A DNA stretch of 64,000 bases from Microplitis mediator. Taxonomy: Eukaryota > Arthropoda > Insecta > Hymenoptera > Braconidae. The stretch is taken from the NCBI RefSeq assembly GCF_029852145.1, contig NC_079972.1, positions 1,822,901-1,886,900 of the forward strand. Reading direction: 5' to 3'. The notes below the pieces were generated by a model. The model did no database searches, was not told where the DNA came from, and saw nothing but the letters and a program-made list of their open reading frames with translations. The stretch's first letter is position 1. Every line of letters starts with the position of its first letter. The position numbers and the translations under genes are program-made. Below, piece after piece: positions 45,995-56,702 of the stretch.

Positions 45995-47720
45995 TCATAT
46001 AATTAAACTCTACATTTCAATAATCATAACATTATGTTCCTGTAAAATTTAAAAGAGCGCTTAAGGATATTTTCAGACACAATCCCCCCATTTTCGGAAA
46101 AGTTTCAATGACTTTCAATTGTCAGATGTGTACCAAAATTTTGAACTATAATTGAAAAAAAGGCAGTGTCATAGCAATTTCACCGAGATAAGGAATCTAA
46201 AAAAAAAATAACTTACATTTGATATCAATCGCTAGTGATTTTTTTTTAAATTCTACAGTTCATCGAAAATTAGTTCTACGTCATTTTTTTCAAATTAAAG
46301 TTTAAAATATTTTTTTCAATTAGTTAATTAATTAAATTTTAATACGGTGATGACAATTAAAATTTATTACATACTTTTAAAAAATTTGGGGTATTGCCTG
46401 AGAATGCTCGAAACTTTATTTTCGTTTAGAATTATCACCCAAAAACGTTTCTGTATGCATTTTTTAAATACATAGTATTAAAATAAATAATAAAAAATAA
46501 CATTATAATATAAAAAAATTATTATTATTAAAAAGTATATCATAAAGATTAATATTATGATTTAATATAAATTTAGTTATAAATAAATAAAATGGAAAAA
46601 ATGTCAAATTCAGAAAAAAACTTAAAAATATTTGAAATTAATCTTCCATTTATTGATAATTTATTACAGACAAGAAATGTCAATAAAATAGTTTTCAACG
46701 TTAATTTTTTTGATAATTAAGTAAGTAATGCAAATTAATATTTATGCGAATCATTATTAAATGGAATATTGATGTAATAATGTGCCTATCGGATTATTTT
46801 GTATGTAAATTATTTAAATTTTTAATAAAGAATTAAAAATTTAAAGAATTTATCCACGTTGATTAAATTACATGATCCTGAAGTTAGCTAAGATATCTGA
46901 TAATTGTAAAGCACTTAATGATCTGAATTTTTTGGTTATGTTCTCAAGACATACATGGAAAAATTAAAAAAAAAAAAAAACAGTGCAAATTCAAAATAAT
47001 AAAAATATAAATAAGTGGAATGAGGATCGAAATTCGGTCATTTGGATTATATATGTAAGTACTATTTTCTACACCTCTAATTAAAAGTATCCCAAAACCT
47101 GTTGCGACATGTCCAAACCTATATACTCCGGTATTGATAATTAACAATAAAGTTGATAATCAAATTATAAAAACCTAACATACATAAGTCCAATTTCAGT
47201 AAGTAATAAATAATTATATTTTTAGGTAATGTGCAGTTTTTTTGCAAAACGTCGTAATAGACTCAAGGTGATAAAAAAATTGTTAAGTGTATGGCATCAG
47301 GTGAGGGCTGCTGAAGTTTTTATGAAAGTAAAAGTACAAGTTTAAATAATAATATTTGATTATTTTAAAGTAGATGACTTGACATAATGCCGAATATTTG
47401 AGAAGTAATCCTTAAAAAAAAAAATCAATAATGGAAAAACCGAAAGAAAAAAATTCGTGGTAAACATAGTGAAGAAAATTTAATAACTGGAAGGAAATTA
47501 TTTACAAAACGATTTGAAAACGTAAGTTGGAAGGTTTGGTTTTAATATGATCATAATTATTCATATAAGTTATTAATTAATGTAAAACTAGAAAATTGTA
47601 ATGGGGTCGGAGAAAAATAAGTTTAAAAATATATAATTGGAATATCAACCAATGTTAAGTTGGCTAAAGAGAATTATCGGCGTAGAGTTATGGGTGTGAA
47701 TAAAATTAACAAACAATAAA
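45995..47720. other. AT-rich non-coding DNA
   Basis: No convincing gene. A 43-codon frame from about 46,591 (MEKMSNSEK...) has no recognisable features. 47,100-47,700 contains drifting tracts leading into the hairpin modules. Confidence 0.4.
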
Positions 47721-47729
47721 ATATTGATT

Positions 47730-48200
47730 TAATAAATTAAATGCAATCGCGAATGGGAAAAAATATGTGAAGCGACTTTTAGGAAACTAAAAGTAATTGT
47801 TGACATGCTATAATATTTTCATGAACAGCAAAGCTTCGTTTAGATTGCATGAATAAAGTGATAAAAAAAGTTCAAAAATAATTGAGTAAAAAGATGGTGT
47901 TATGAAGTAAAGGAGATAATTTGAATGAAAGATAATAAAGGAAGCGACTTTCAGCAACATGAAAGTAATTGCCGACGTGGAATGAAAGTTTCATAGGAGG
48001 CAAAGCTTCATATAAAATTCGAACAAAGAACAAAGAGGACAAAAATATAACTGATAAAGTACAATTTGATAATGTAAGAAAAACGATCGAAATTGAAATC
48101 TATAACTGAAGCAACTTTTAGGAAACTAAAAGTAACTGCTGATGTGAAATGACAGTTTCATAGAAAGCAGAGCTTCATAAATAAAAAAAAAAAAGTAATT
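47730..48200 (+). repeat. Three ~165-bp modules with covarying hairpins
   Basis: Modules near 47,770, 47,940 and 48,110 share the order: gaagc-gactttta hairpin, gacgtgaaat, tttcatag, gcaaagcttcat. The first hairpin changes in a compensatory way: acttttag-gaaa-ctaaaagt becomes actttca-gcaaca-tgaaagt. Related, more decayed versions lie at 50,956 and 51,114. Confidence 0.6.
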
Positions 48201-48702
48201 GATAAAAAAAAGCTAATGTAATTAAAAATTAAAAAAAGGGTTTGCAAGACAATGTCAAATAAAAAAATAAAAAAATTGCGCCAATCAATTGATTTAAAAA
48301 TGATTACTTTTGAAAAATAAAAAGTTAAGAGCATCTGTTTTAATGTAACAGGGCTTCAAAGAAATATTTACAGGTTAAAGTTAAAATTTATAAGTTGAAA
48401 TTAGAATTACAATTGATTTATAAATAATTATTTTTGTATCTACAAAGTTGATCGTGTTTGTCTGTAATGTAATAAGCTTTAAAAAAATATTTACAAGTTT
48501 GGAAATTTAGCTACAATTAGTTGTTCTAAAAAAAAGTAAGTTAAAGGCGTCTATCTCTAACGAAATACGACTTCGAAAAAATATTGACCAGTTAAGAATT
48601 AATTTGTAAATAATTATAAAGAAAAAAAAGTATAGGGCGTCTGTCTGTGATATAGAAGGCTTCGAAAAGTTATATTAAAGTTAAGAATTTATTAAAGAAT
48701 AA

Positions 48703-49734
48703 TGTTCAGTCACGAGCTCAATCATTTTGAAAAGCTTCGTGTACTTTCGCTACGTACGGGAGCAGCCGAACTCGCTACTGACTTGAATGTCAGAATAGTG
48801 CTGGGTCCCCGTGTAAAAAGAATTTTTTTTCCTAATGAATTTAGATCTGAATTTCATGACGAAACTTAGATCGTGACACAAATATGACTTTCATCATGAA
48901 TTTAGTCCAACTTTTCATCTAGTAAATCAGTACCAATTATAAAATTAATTTATGATGTCTTTGAATTGGACTTGGGATGATTTCGATAGAAACTTGACTG
49001 AATTTTTACTGAATTAAACCTTTTGTCAAATTTATCGACTCATAAATTATTAATAAATTTCTTCTATCAAGTATTCGATTAACGTAAATCAGTTTCGATT
49101 GTAAAATTAATTTAGTGAATGACCTTCGGATCAATTGGATAAAAATTTGACTGAGTCATAATTTTGTCGTGATTAAAATGGTTGATACAAATTCATGATG
49201 AAAGTCATATTTGTGTCACGATCTGAGTTTCGTGATGAAATTTAGATCTAAATTCATCATGAATAAAAATTTTTTTACACGGGTCACTCGCTATCTGGGC
49301 CCGACACCTGCAATTCTTGCTCATGACCGTGTCAAAATGGCATGAGAACCCGCTACCAGCCGGCCAATCAGAGAAATTGGCGGCTAACTACTTCCTGTTG
49401 GCGCGCTTTTAAGCCAATGGGAAAATTTGTTACTGCAGCCATGCTGCCACGTCACCACCGAGCAGCCACGAAGGAAGAAGACGACTTCTCTATTTCCAAT
49501 CTACATCGGGCAGTCTTACTAACCACCACGCGTTTTTAACCGCTTTACTTGTCGCATTCGCTATCGCTTATCTATGTAGTTGCATTCGCTCTTAAGTATT
49601 TTTCTTACAGTTATTCAGTGTACATATTGTTAAATGAAGATCTATTCTATTATCTGTAATTTTTGTGTTAATTGTTAGTTATTGAATTAACCACACCTAC
49701 ACCAGAATCCCACAGAGCACTCGCTCATTTTACA
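48703..49734 (+). mobile_element. Solo LTR, family L1 (copy 2), with nested insertion
   Basis: Starts TGTTCAGTCACG and ends CATTTTACA, flanked by the 5-bp duplication AATAA (48,698-48,702 and 49,735-49,739). Without the inserted element (48,808-49,283) it is about 556 bp, equal to copy 1. The 65-codon frame near its 3' part also appears in copy 1 on the other strand, so it is LTR sequence rather than a gene. Confidence 0.9.
48808..49283. mobile_element. Inverted-repeat element (cccgtgtaaaaa ends) inside the LTR
   Basis: Starts cccgtgtaaaaag and ends tttttacacggg. The interior is self-complementary: gatctgaatttcatgacg... on the left is mirrored by gatgaaatttagatc on the right. The empty site is seen in LTR copy 3 (gtgtcgggtcactcgc), so this segment is an insertion. 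The duplication is either GGGTC (5 bp) or TC, depending on where the ends are set. Confidence 0.85.
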
Positions 49735-50650
49735 AATAATTATTTTTAAAAAAAGACTGGGCGACTGTCTGTTATGTAGGAGGCTGCGAAAAATTATATT
49801 GAATTTGAAAATTTATTTATAAATAATTATTTAAAAAAAAAAAAAAAAAGGCCATGGCGTCTGCCTGTGATCATAGGAGACATTGAAAAATTATATAGAA
49901 TTTAAGAATTTATTGATGAATAATTATTTAAAAAAAAAAACTGGGTGACTGTCTGTTATGTAGCACTGGGTGACTGTCTGTTATGTAGGAGGCTTCGAAA
50001 AATTATATGAAAGTTAAGAATTTATTGATGAATAATTATTTTAAAAAAAAGACTGGGCGACTGTCTGTTATGTAGGAGGCTGCAAAAAATTATTTTGAAT
50101 TTGAAAATTTATGTATAAATAATTATTTAAAAAAAAAAAAAATGCCATGGCGTCTGCCTGTGATCATAGGAGACATCGAAAAATTATATAGAATTTAAGA
50201 ATTTATTGATGAATAATTATTTAAAAAAAAAAACTGGGCGACTGTCTGTTATGTAGGAGGCTGCGAAAAATTATATTGAATTTGAAAATTTATTTATAAA
50301 TAATTATTTAAAAAAAAAAAAAAGGCCATGGCGTCTGCCTGTGATCATAGGAGACATCGAAAAATTATATAGAATTTAAGAATTTATTGATGAATAATTA
50401 TTTTAAAAAAAAGACTGGGCGACTGCCTGTAATGTAGGAAGGCTTCGAAAAATTATACAGAATTCAAGAGTTTATTCATAAATAATTACTGAAAAAAAAA
50501 AGTCCATGGTGTCTTTCTGTGATGTTAGGCGGCTTCGAAACATTATATAAAATTTAAAAATTTATTTATAAATAAATTTTTGAAAAAAACAAAACTTCAC
50601 GGGCTTCTGATTATCATGTGCCGAGGCTCCGAAAAAAATATTGACAAGTG

Positions 50651-51732
50651 TAATATTTATTCATTATTAATTACTCGTTAAGCAATGAGTTGAAGTCGTC
50701 TATTTCAAATCGATGAAGTGATGTCTTAAAAAAATAACATTTATAATCATTTCTAAGATTATTTTGTACTGGAAATTTCTCAGTCAAAGTAGAACAGAGA
50801 TTTCTGAGGTGGGGGTATTGGGAGACCAAATGCAACGACTCACTTGTAATCAGATCCATGGTAGCAAAGCTTCAGAATGAACCTGAATGGCTTCATGTTA
50901 AATTTTGAAATAAATTATCTGCGCTGACAGGATGGAGTCAATATCTGAAGTGACTTTTAGGAGATCAAAAGTAATTGCTACCGTGAAATTTGATTTTTAG
51001 GACAGAAAACTCTATATAAAAAAATTTTAGTATTAATCAAACCAAATGTACATTCTTAATTAAAATCGTGTAGTATAAGTGAATATAACGATAATGTCAA
51101 AAAAATTTTTTTTGATGACTGAAAGGAGATTGAAAGTAATTTCGTCCTTGAAATCGTAGATTCACTCGGAACAAAAGCTTGTGTTAAAAGCCATAAAATT
51201 GTAATTTTAATGGCAAGACATAATTTGGTAAAAAAATCTTGCTTTCTACGGAGTTTTTTATGGCTTGAAAAATATATATTATTACGGCAATTAGTAGAAG
51301 TGTCATAGTATTTACTGACGTGATAAAATATATTGATTTTTTCTATTATTTGAAAATTTTCCATGGTTTATGTTAGAATTTTTTCAGACGACCTAAATAT
51401 TCTTATTAAGACTCAAATGAAATTTTTGTTTTCGATGAAACTAATTTATTCTGAGACATTTCAGTCAAAACTGATTTTTTGAACTATATTCTGTAAGAAA
51501 GTATTCAAGTCATGAGGTGATTAGATTATTCATTTCATTCATCGCATTTTACGATGTACATTTATGAAAATAAATATCGAATGTAATCTAACTTACCTAC
51601 GTGATGTCTAAATTTAGTTTCAACCTACTTCTACAGATGTCTCTAATCTACATTGTAATAACCACGTAGGTAACATTGAGTTTAAATTTTAAGCTCACAG
51701 ATGGCATCGACAGTTTCTATTACAGGACCTAC
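50651..51732. other. AT-rich non-coding DNA
   Basis: Contains decayed hairpin modules (50,956; 51,114) and an inverted pair tacctacgtg/cacgtaggta at 51,594-51,680. No gene recognised; small minus frames at 50,671 and 51,056 have no features. Confidence 0.4.
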
Positions 51733-52506
51733 TTACCACCAAATTTTCTGAGAACTCCTCTTAATCCACGTGAGTGTAATTGTTGAGTCCGTCCACAAGT
51801 ATATTGGCGATTGAGTGAGATTTAGAGTGCTCTGGCAGTGTTTTGTGAGTTTTGCCAACATGTGAGCTGCGGTGAGTTCTAACCTTGCTATCGTTAGTCG
51901 TTTTAACGGAGCTGCCTTGGTTTTGGAGCAGAGCAGCGTAACTCTGACTCCATGAGCAGGTGTGTGGACTTTGATGAACACGGCAGCTGCCATTGCCAAT
52001 TGAGAGGCGTCCGAGAATCCATGGATTTCGGTGGTTGAGCACGTGGATGAGTGGATCCATCTTGGAATTTTGATTTCAGAGATAAGTTTGAGTTCATTTT
52101 TGAAGTTTCTCCATTTATGCCGTTGATTGGCTGCCAATGGAGTGTCCCAGCTGAGCTTTTCGAGCCAAAGCTCCTGCATGAATACCTTGGCTCGAATGAT
52201 GAGTAGTGCGAGAAATCCAAGAGGATCAAAGATTTGAGCAATCTCTGATAAAATGATCCTTTTTGTAAATTTTTGAGTTGAGCATGGTGGTGAGTACGTA
52301 GAATAGAACTGATCTGAGTGTGAGGACCAGTACATGCCCAGAATCTTGGTGCTGGAGTCTGAATCCTCGAATTTATGATTTTTGATCGCTTCCACATGAT
52401 TGAGTTGTTGTAATTTTGGATGATTGCTTGCCCATTTAGCAAGAGGGAATCCGCCCGCCTTGCAGAGTGCTTCAAGTTGATCAGCAACTTGTTGTAATGA
52501 GTTCAT
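51733..52506 (-). mobile_element. BEL/Pao pol fragment: RT C-terminal part and RNase H start
   Basis: Minus strand, 257 codons. Contains GGFPLAKWASNHP, then KRIILSEIAQIFDPLGFLAL, PRW, GFSDASQLAMAAAVF, RLTIARLELTAAHMLAKL and LWTDSTITLTWI, the ordered signature of Pao-type pol downstream of the polymerase active site. The YVDD-bearing palm is missing: the frame begins directly after the protease remnant at about 52,510, so a large internal deletion joined them. The 3' end stops at 51,733 with no integrase or LTR. Non-functional. Confidence 0.85.
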
Positions 52507-52777
52507 CTAACACGTATGCGATGATGACTAAGTCGTTTGAATGCTTAGATGAGAGTTTGAGTGCGAATTGACATCTAGCTTTACCAGCATTGGATACACC
52601 GATACCAATGATCTGAATAGATGAGTGTGTGCGTTAGAGATTAAGTGAGTGCACCAAGGAATCTGAAACAAAAGATGATTCAGAACCTGGATCCAGCAAT
52701 ATACATACTGGATGAGTACTTAACTGATGATAAGGGCAAGTAGGCAAGTTGCGAGTGAAATTGCTGAGCGATGAGTA
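52507..52777 (-). pseudogene. BEL/Pao aspartic protease remnant
   Basis: The minus-strand frame between gag and the pol fragment reads CILLDPGSESSFVSDSLVHSL and later IQIIGIGVSNAGKARCQFAL, matching the retropepsin domain of Pao elements (active site DxGS-like). It is in a shifted frame relative to the annotated gag end, with stops nearby, and ends at the internal deletion. Confidence 0.65.
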
Positions 52778-54025
52778 CTAGTATGATGAATGCCGGACGT
52801 GTTTACAGACGAGTGCAGTAGATGAGTGCGTGGCTGGAGATTTAGTTTCCGATGAGTGCGAGTTGGAAACAACAGCAGCCGAGTATGACGCTGGTTTGCC
52901 AGATGAACGTGGTGGTTTTGATGCCTGTTCCACCCGTTCTTGAGCACGAGCACGACTGACTAAAAAGTCATTGAGATCTTTGAGTGATGGGTATTCAGTG
53001 GAAGCACCCATTTTGTTCTCCCAGAGCTCCCGATTATGTGAGTCCAGTTTTGATATGATCAACTGCGTAAGCAGCGGATTCATATCTGAGTTCACTTGTA
53101 CCCCGAGTGCGTTGAGTGCGTTGATTACCTCTGATACGGTATTCAGAAGGTAATTGAGCTGCTCAGATGAGCGTGAAGTGAGCACATGCATATTAAGGAG
53201 CTTGTCCAGTTGAGCACCGATGAGTAGGCGAGGGTTGTTGTACCTCTCCTTTAGCTGATTCCACGCAGGTACAAATTGGTCATCGCACATTTGTACACTG
53301 GCGAGGCTGAGTGCGGCTTGTGCTTGCAGACAGCTCTTCAGGTACTGAAGACGTTGAACTGGAGCAAGTTCTTGAGCATTGATCACCATTGAGGTGAATG
53401 AGTCCCTGAATTCAGGCCAGTTCTCGTAACGCCCATCGAACTTGGGAATTGCGAGTGCTGGCAGATGCGTTGGAGCCCGAGTTGAGTGCACTACAGCTGG
53501 AACAGCAGCTGGTACTGGAATTGAGTTGATGAGTGCGATTAGTTTGCCCTTGGCGTTGATATACGACCGGTACACCAGCTCGTATACTCCGTCCTTGACG
53601 TATGAGCTCTCCAAGAATTCCTTGGTGCAGGTGAGTGCTAGTGAGTCGTGAGTGAGGTTAAATTGGTGCCATTCACCCTCGAGTAACTCAAGTCGAAACT
53701 TGAGTTGAGCTAAGCCGTCGGCGACGGTGAGTGTATCTGCCAGAGCTTCCCAGTCTGAGAAGACTCTGAGGCGTGAGTGCTGGCTGATGACTTTCGGCTC
53801 GAGTGCTGGGGAAATCGTCGATTTCCTGGGAGTGCGCTTGAGTTTCTGCTTAGACTGGTATCCTTCGCCGTGGATCCCAGTCTCGGTGGCGCTTGAGTCA
53901 CTGAGGACTTGAGTGTCGCCGACGTTGATGGCTGGATAGAGGTGTTGGTCCGTGGGGGTACCTTCAGGGACCTCTGAGTGCTGCGGGTCCGTTGGAAGAC
54001 CCTCCTTCTTCTCTTCATCCCCCAT
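52778..54025 (-). mobile_element. BEL/Pao gag
   Basis: 415 codons on the minus strand from MGDEEKKEG. The central block KFDGRYENWPEFRDSFTSMV, RLQYLKSCLQAQAALSL, AWNQLKERYNNPRLLI is the Pao-type gag domain. The C-terminal zinc knuckle is lost: the frame ends shortly after ALVCKHVRHSSY. The plus strand carries the motif GAGT about 39 times in 52,501-54,060, far above chance (about 6), in more than one codon phase. Confidence 0.85.
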
Positions 54026-55140
54026 AGTGAGCTCCTTGACCTGTTGATGGGTTTATATGAGTACAGCTGCCCACTGATGATGCTACCGACACAACCAACC
54101 AACCATCCGGCTCGAAGGACCATAAAATGTTTTAACAATAATTAAATAAAGACATGCCAGGACTGGTTGGTGGTTTGGATGTTTGAAAAATACGCATATT
54201 TAAAAATATAACAATATTTTTATTTGTCACAGCACAAAATATCACTGGGTTGCAAATTAAATAGTTTATTTAATTTATAAATACTGTTAAATGTCTGAGC
54301 TCATGAATACGTGAATGATTGAATACAAAATATTGAGTTGAGCTCGAGTAAATAATGAATTAAAAATAATCAAGTTGAGTTAAATTGAACACTGAGTTGA
54401 TTACAAAATTGTCATGATAATAAGTAACATGATGTCAGAGGTTACTGAGCGAAGTGAATTATTTGAACACGTAATTACTATTTTTAATAGCACTGAATAC
54501 ATAAATAATTTTGTTATTGAGTTTTTAATAGTGATGATCACTTAATTGAATTGAATTTAATGAGCTCATGATAAATTACACTGATTTTAATTTGTTTGTT
54601 GAACACGTGGTAGCATGATAGCAGAGGCTACTGAGCGAAACATAACTTTCAAATTAATTAAGAAATTGAGCATAATGATAATTAAATAAATAATACTGAG
54701 TCTTTTAAATTAATTGACCACTGATAGCAAGTAAATGTTTAATAAAAAATGCACCTGTTGCTTTCTCGATGATATAACCTCGTGAGGAACAGGTTGTAGA
54801 ACGCTGGATTTCTTGATGTTGTTTTATATTTATTTTTTGAGCTCTGAGCTCGCAATTATAAAAATAATTATATTTTTAGATAGAGTTATGAACCCTTAAC
54901 GTAGTTTATTGATTACTTTTAATGATTTACTCGAGATGAGCGCAATTTTAAAAGATTATACAAAACACGTGGTGACACTTGAGATTGTATAAAACGAATA
55001 GATAATGGCGTCGGTCTTCTTGCCACGAGGCAGGAAAAATTCATGCGCATGCGTCGCACAGTGCAAGTCAAGTTTGAATAGATAGACACTAGGCCCCAGT
55101 AGGTGCTGCCTCTATTTGCCGGAAGTTCAACTACATTCAA
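54026..55140 (-). mobile_element. BEL/Pao leader and probable 5' LTR
   Basis: Upstream of gag on the minus strand, no coding frame. A candidate LTR start is tgtagttgaacttccggc (minus strand) near 55,135. The GAGT/gagctc enrichment continues here. No 3' LTR is present to confirm the borders. Confidence 0.4.
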
Positions 55141-55158
55141 TTTTGAATGTAGTTGTGA

Positions 55159-56690
55159 TTACGCAACAGATTCGATTGATAAAAAATCCGCAGCTTCGTG
55201 ACGTAATGTTTTTGATAAATATTGACTGTTAGCGCGATGATTTATTTGGTTGCTTACAAGATCTAATCCTAAACTTTTTAAAAAATCTTTTCGAGATATT
55301 TTATGATTTATGTTCATGTAGTAGAAGACATAACTATTCAAACTTGCTATATCAATCATGTAAAACCAAAATTTCAACAAAAATCTTTTTGTCTGTCCGA
55401 ATACAGAGAATTTCCCCAAAATTTTTTCAATCGTAAATTCATTATCAGTACACATTGAGCGTGAATCTGTTGAATCTTTACGAGTTTCATCAAAATTGTC
55501 ACAACTTATATCTAAAGTTACATTACGATCTTTGCCTTGCATTTTTTTTAACTGGTTTATTACATCTTCATGTTCAGAAGAAGTGTTGTCAGAATAATGA
55601 AAGTGCTTATGATCATAAATTTTTAATGTCGAAATGTAATAGTGATCAGTATCCATTATAGAGTATACTACTGTTCAGTCACGAGCTTAATCATTTTGAA
55701 AAGCTTCGTGTACTTTCGCTACGTACGGGAGCAGCCGAACTCGCTACTGACTTAAATGTCAGAATAGTGTCGGGTCACTCGCTATCTGGGCCCGACACCT
55801 GCAATTTCTTACTCATGACCGTGCCACGTTGGCATGAGAACCCGCTACCAGCTGGCCAATCAGAGAAATTGGCGGCTAACTATTTCCTGTTGGCGCGCTT
55901 TTAAGCCAATGGGAAAATTCGTTACTGCAGCCATGCTGCCACGTCACCACCGAGCAGCCACGAAGGAAGAAGACGACGTCTATTTCTAATCTCCATCGAT
56001 CAGTACAAACTCAGCTATCCATCCAACCGCTTCGCTCAAAATAGTATATCTCTAGTGTGATCTAAGTCTGAACCGCTTCGCTAAATCTCTGTTTAAATAT
56101 TCTCAATAGTTAGCTAGTATATCAAGGCTACTAATTATTGAGTATATATTGAATTGTTGCTCGCGTCTTATTAATTATAAATTAATTGTCGCGTCATTAA
56201 CCGCTACCGACCACGTGTCGGATTTATACGCGTATTCGTTTACAGTCGCATTCGCTATCGCGTATCTTGTAGTTGCATTCGCTATTTTTCTCATAGTTTT
56301 AGTGTACATATTGTTTAATAAAGATCTATTCTTTTATCTGTAATTTGTGTTAATTGATAGTTATTGAATTAACCACACCTACACCAGAATCCCACAGAGC
56401 ATTCGCTCATTTTACAACTACAAAATCTGTAAAAGTTTTCATTTTATTGTTCATTTTGCCATATTTGTTATCATGCAATATTAATTTTTTAGCTATGGTA
56501 ACGTTTGCTCCTAATTCAAAATTCCTTTCACAATTTGTAATGAATTTTTTAATGACTCCAACTTCTATTGAATGACTGATTCTCGTTTGTGATTTCTCAT
56601 TATTAAAACTTGTAAAGTGTAAGTAGCGTAGTAAAAATTTTAATCTTCTCAAACTCATTGTTAACCTAAAAACTTCAACTCCAAGTCCTT
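55159..56690 (-). pseudogene. piggyBac-like transposase pseudogene split by a solo LTR
   Basis: Two minus-strand pieces. 56,690-56,417: RLKFLLRYLHFTSFNNE, then SIEVGVIKKFITNCERNF, like the N-terminal part of piggyBac transposases. 55,671-55,159: IYDHKHFHYSDN, then KRFLLKFWFYMIDIASLNSYVFYYMN, like the conserved C-terminal helix region. The catalytic Asp-bearing middle is missing or scrambled (KKLILHDNKYGKMNNKM), so a deletion preceded the LTR insertion. Incapable of transposition. Confidence 0.65.
55672..56416 (+). mobile_element. Solo LTR, family L1 (copy 3)
   Basis: Starts TGTTCAGTCACG and ends CATTTTACA, flanked by ACTAC on both sides (55,667-55,671 and 56,417-56,421). Longer than the other copies (745 bp) because of an extra ~190-bp stretch at about 56,000-56,240 with variant words (accgcttcgct). 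Inserted into the piggyBac-like pseudogene. Confidence 0.9.
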
Positions 56691-56702
56691 CTTTTTCCCA
56701 CA

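Larger units (their letters stand above)
48300..50650 (+). repeat. Satellite-like tandem array, ~95-bp unit with 190-bp higher-order period
   Basis: Unit: ggcgtctgtctgtgatgtag, gaggcttcgaaaaattatat, agaatttaagaatttattg, ataattatttaaaaaaaaa. From 49,757 to 50,440 two variants alternate (gggcgactgtctgttatg and catggcgtctgcctgtgatc), giving ~190-bp dimers; a partial duplication sits at about 49,945-49,985. The array is interrupted by the solo LTR at 48,703-49,734. Confidence 0.85.

Noticed and set aside
53442..53912. Plus-strand frames across the BEL gag
   Set aside because: Antisense shadows of the gag frame.
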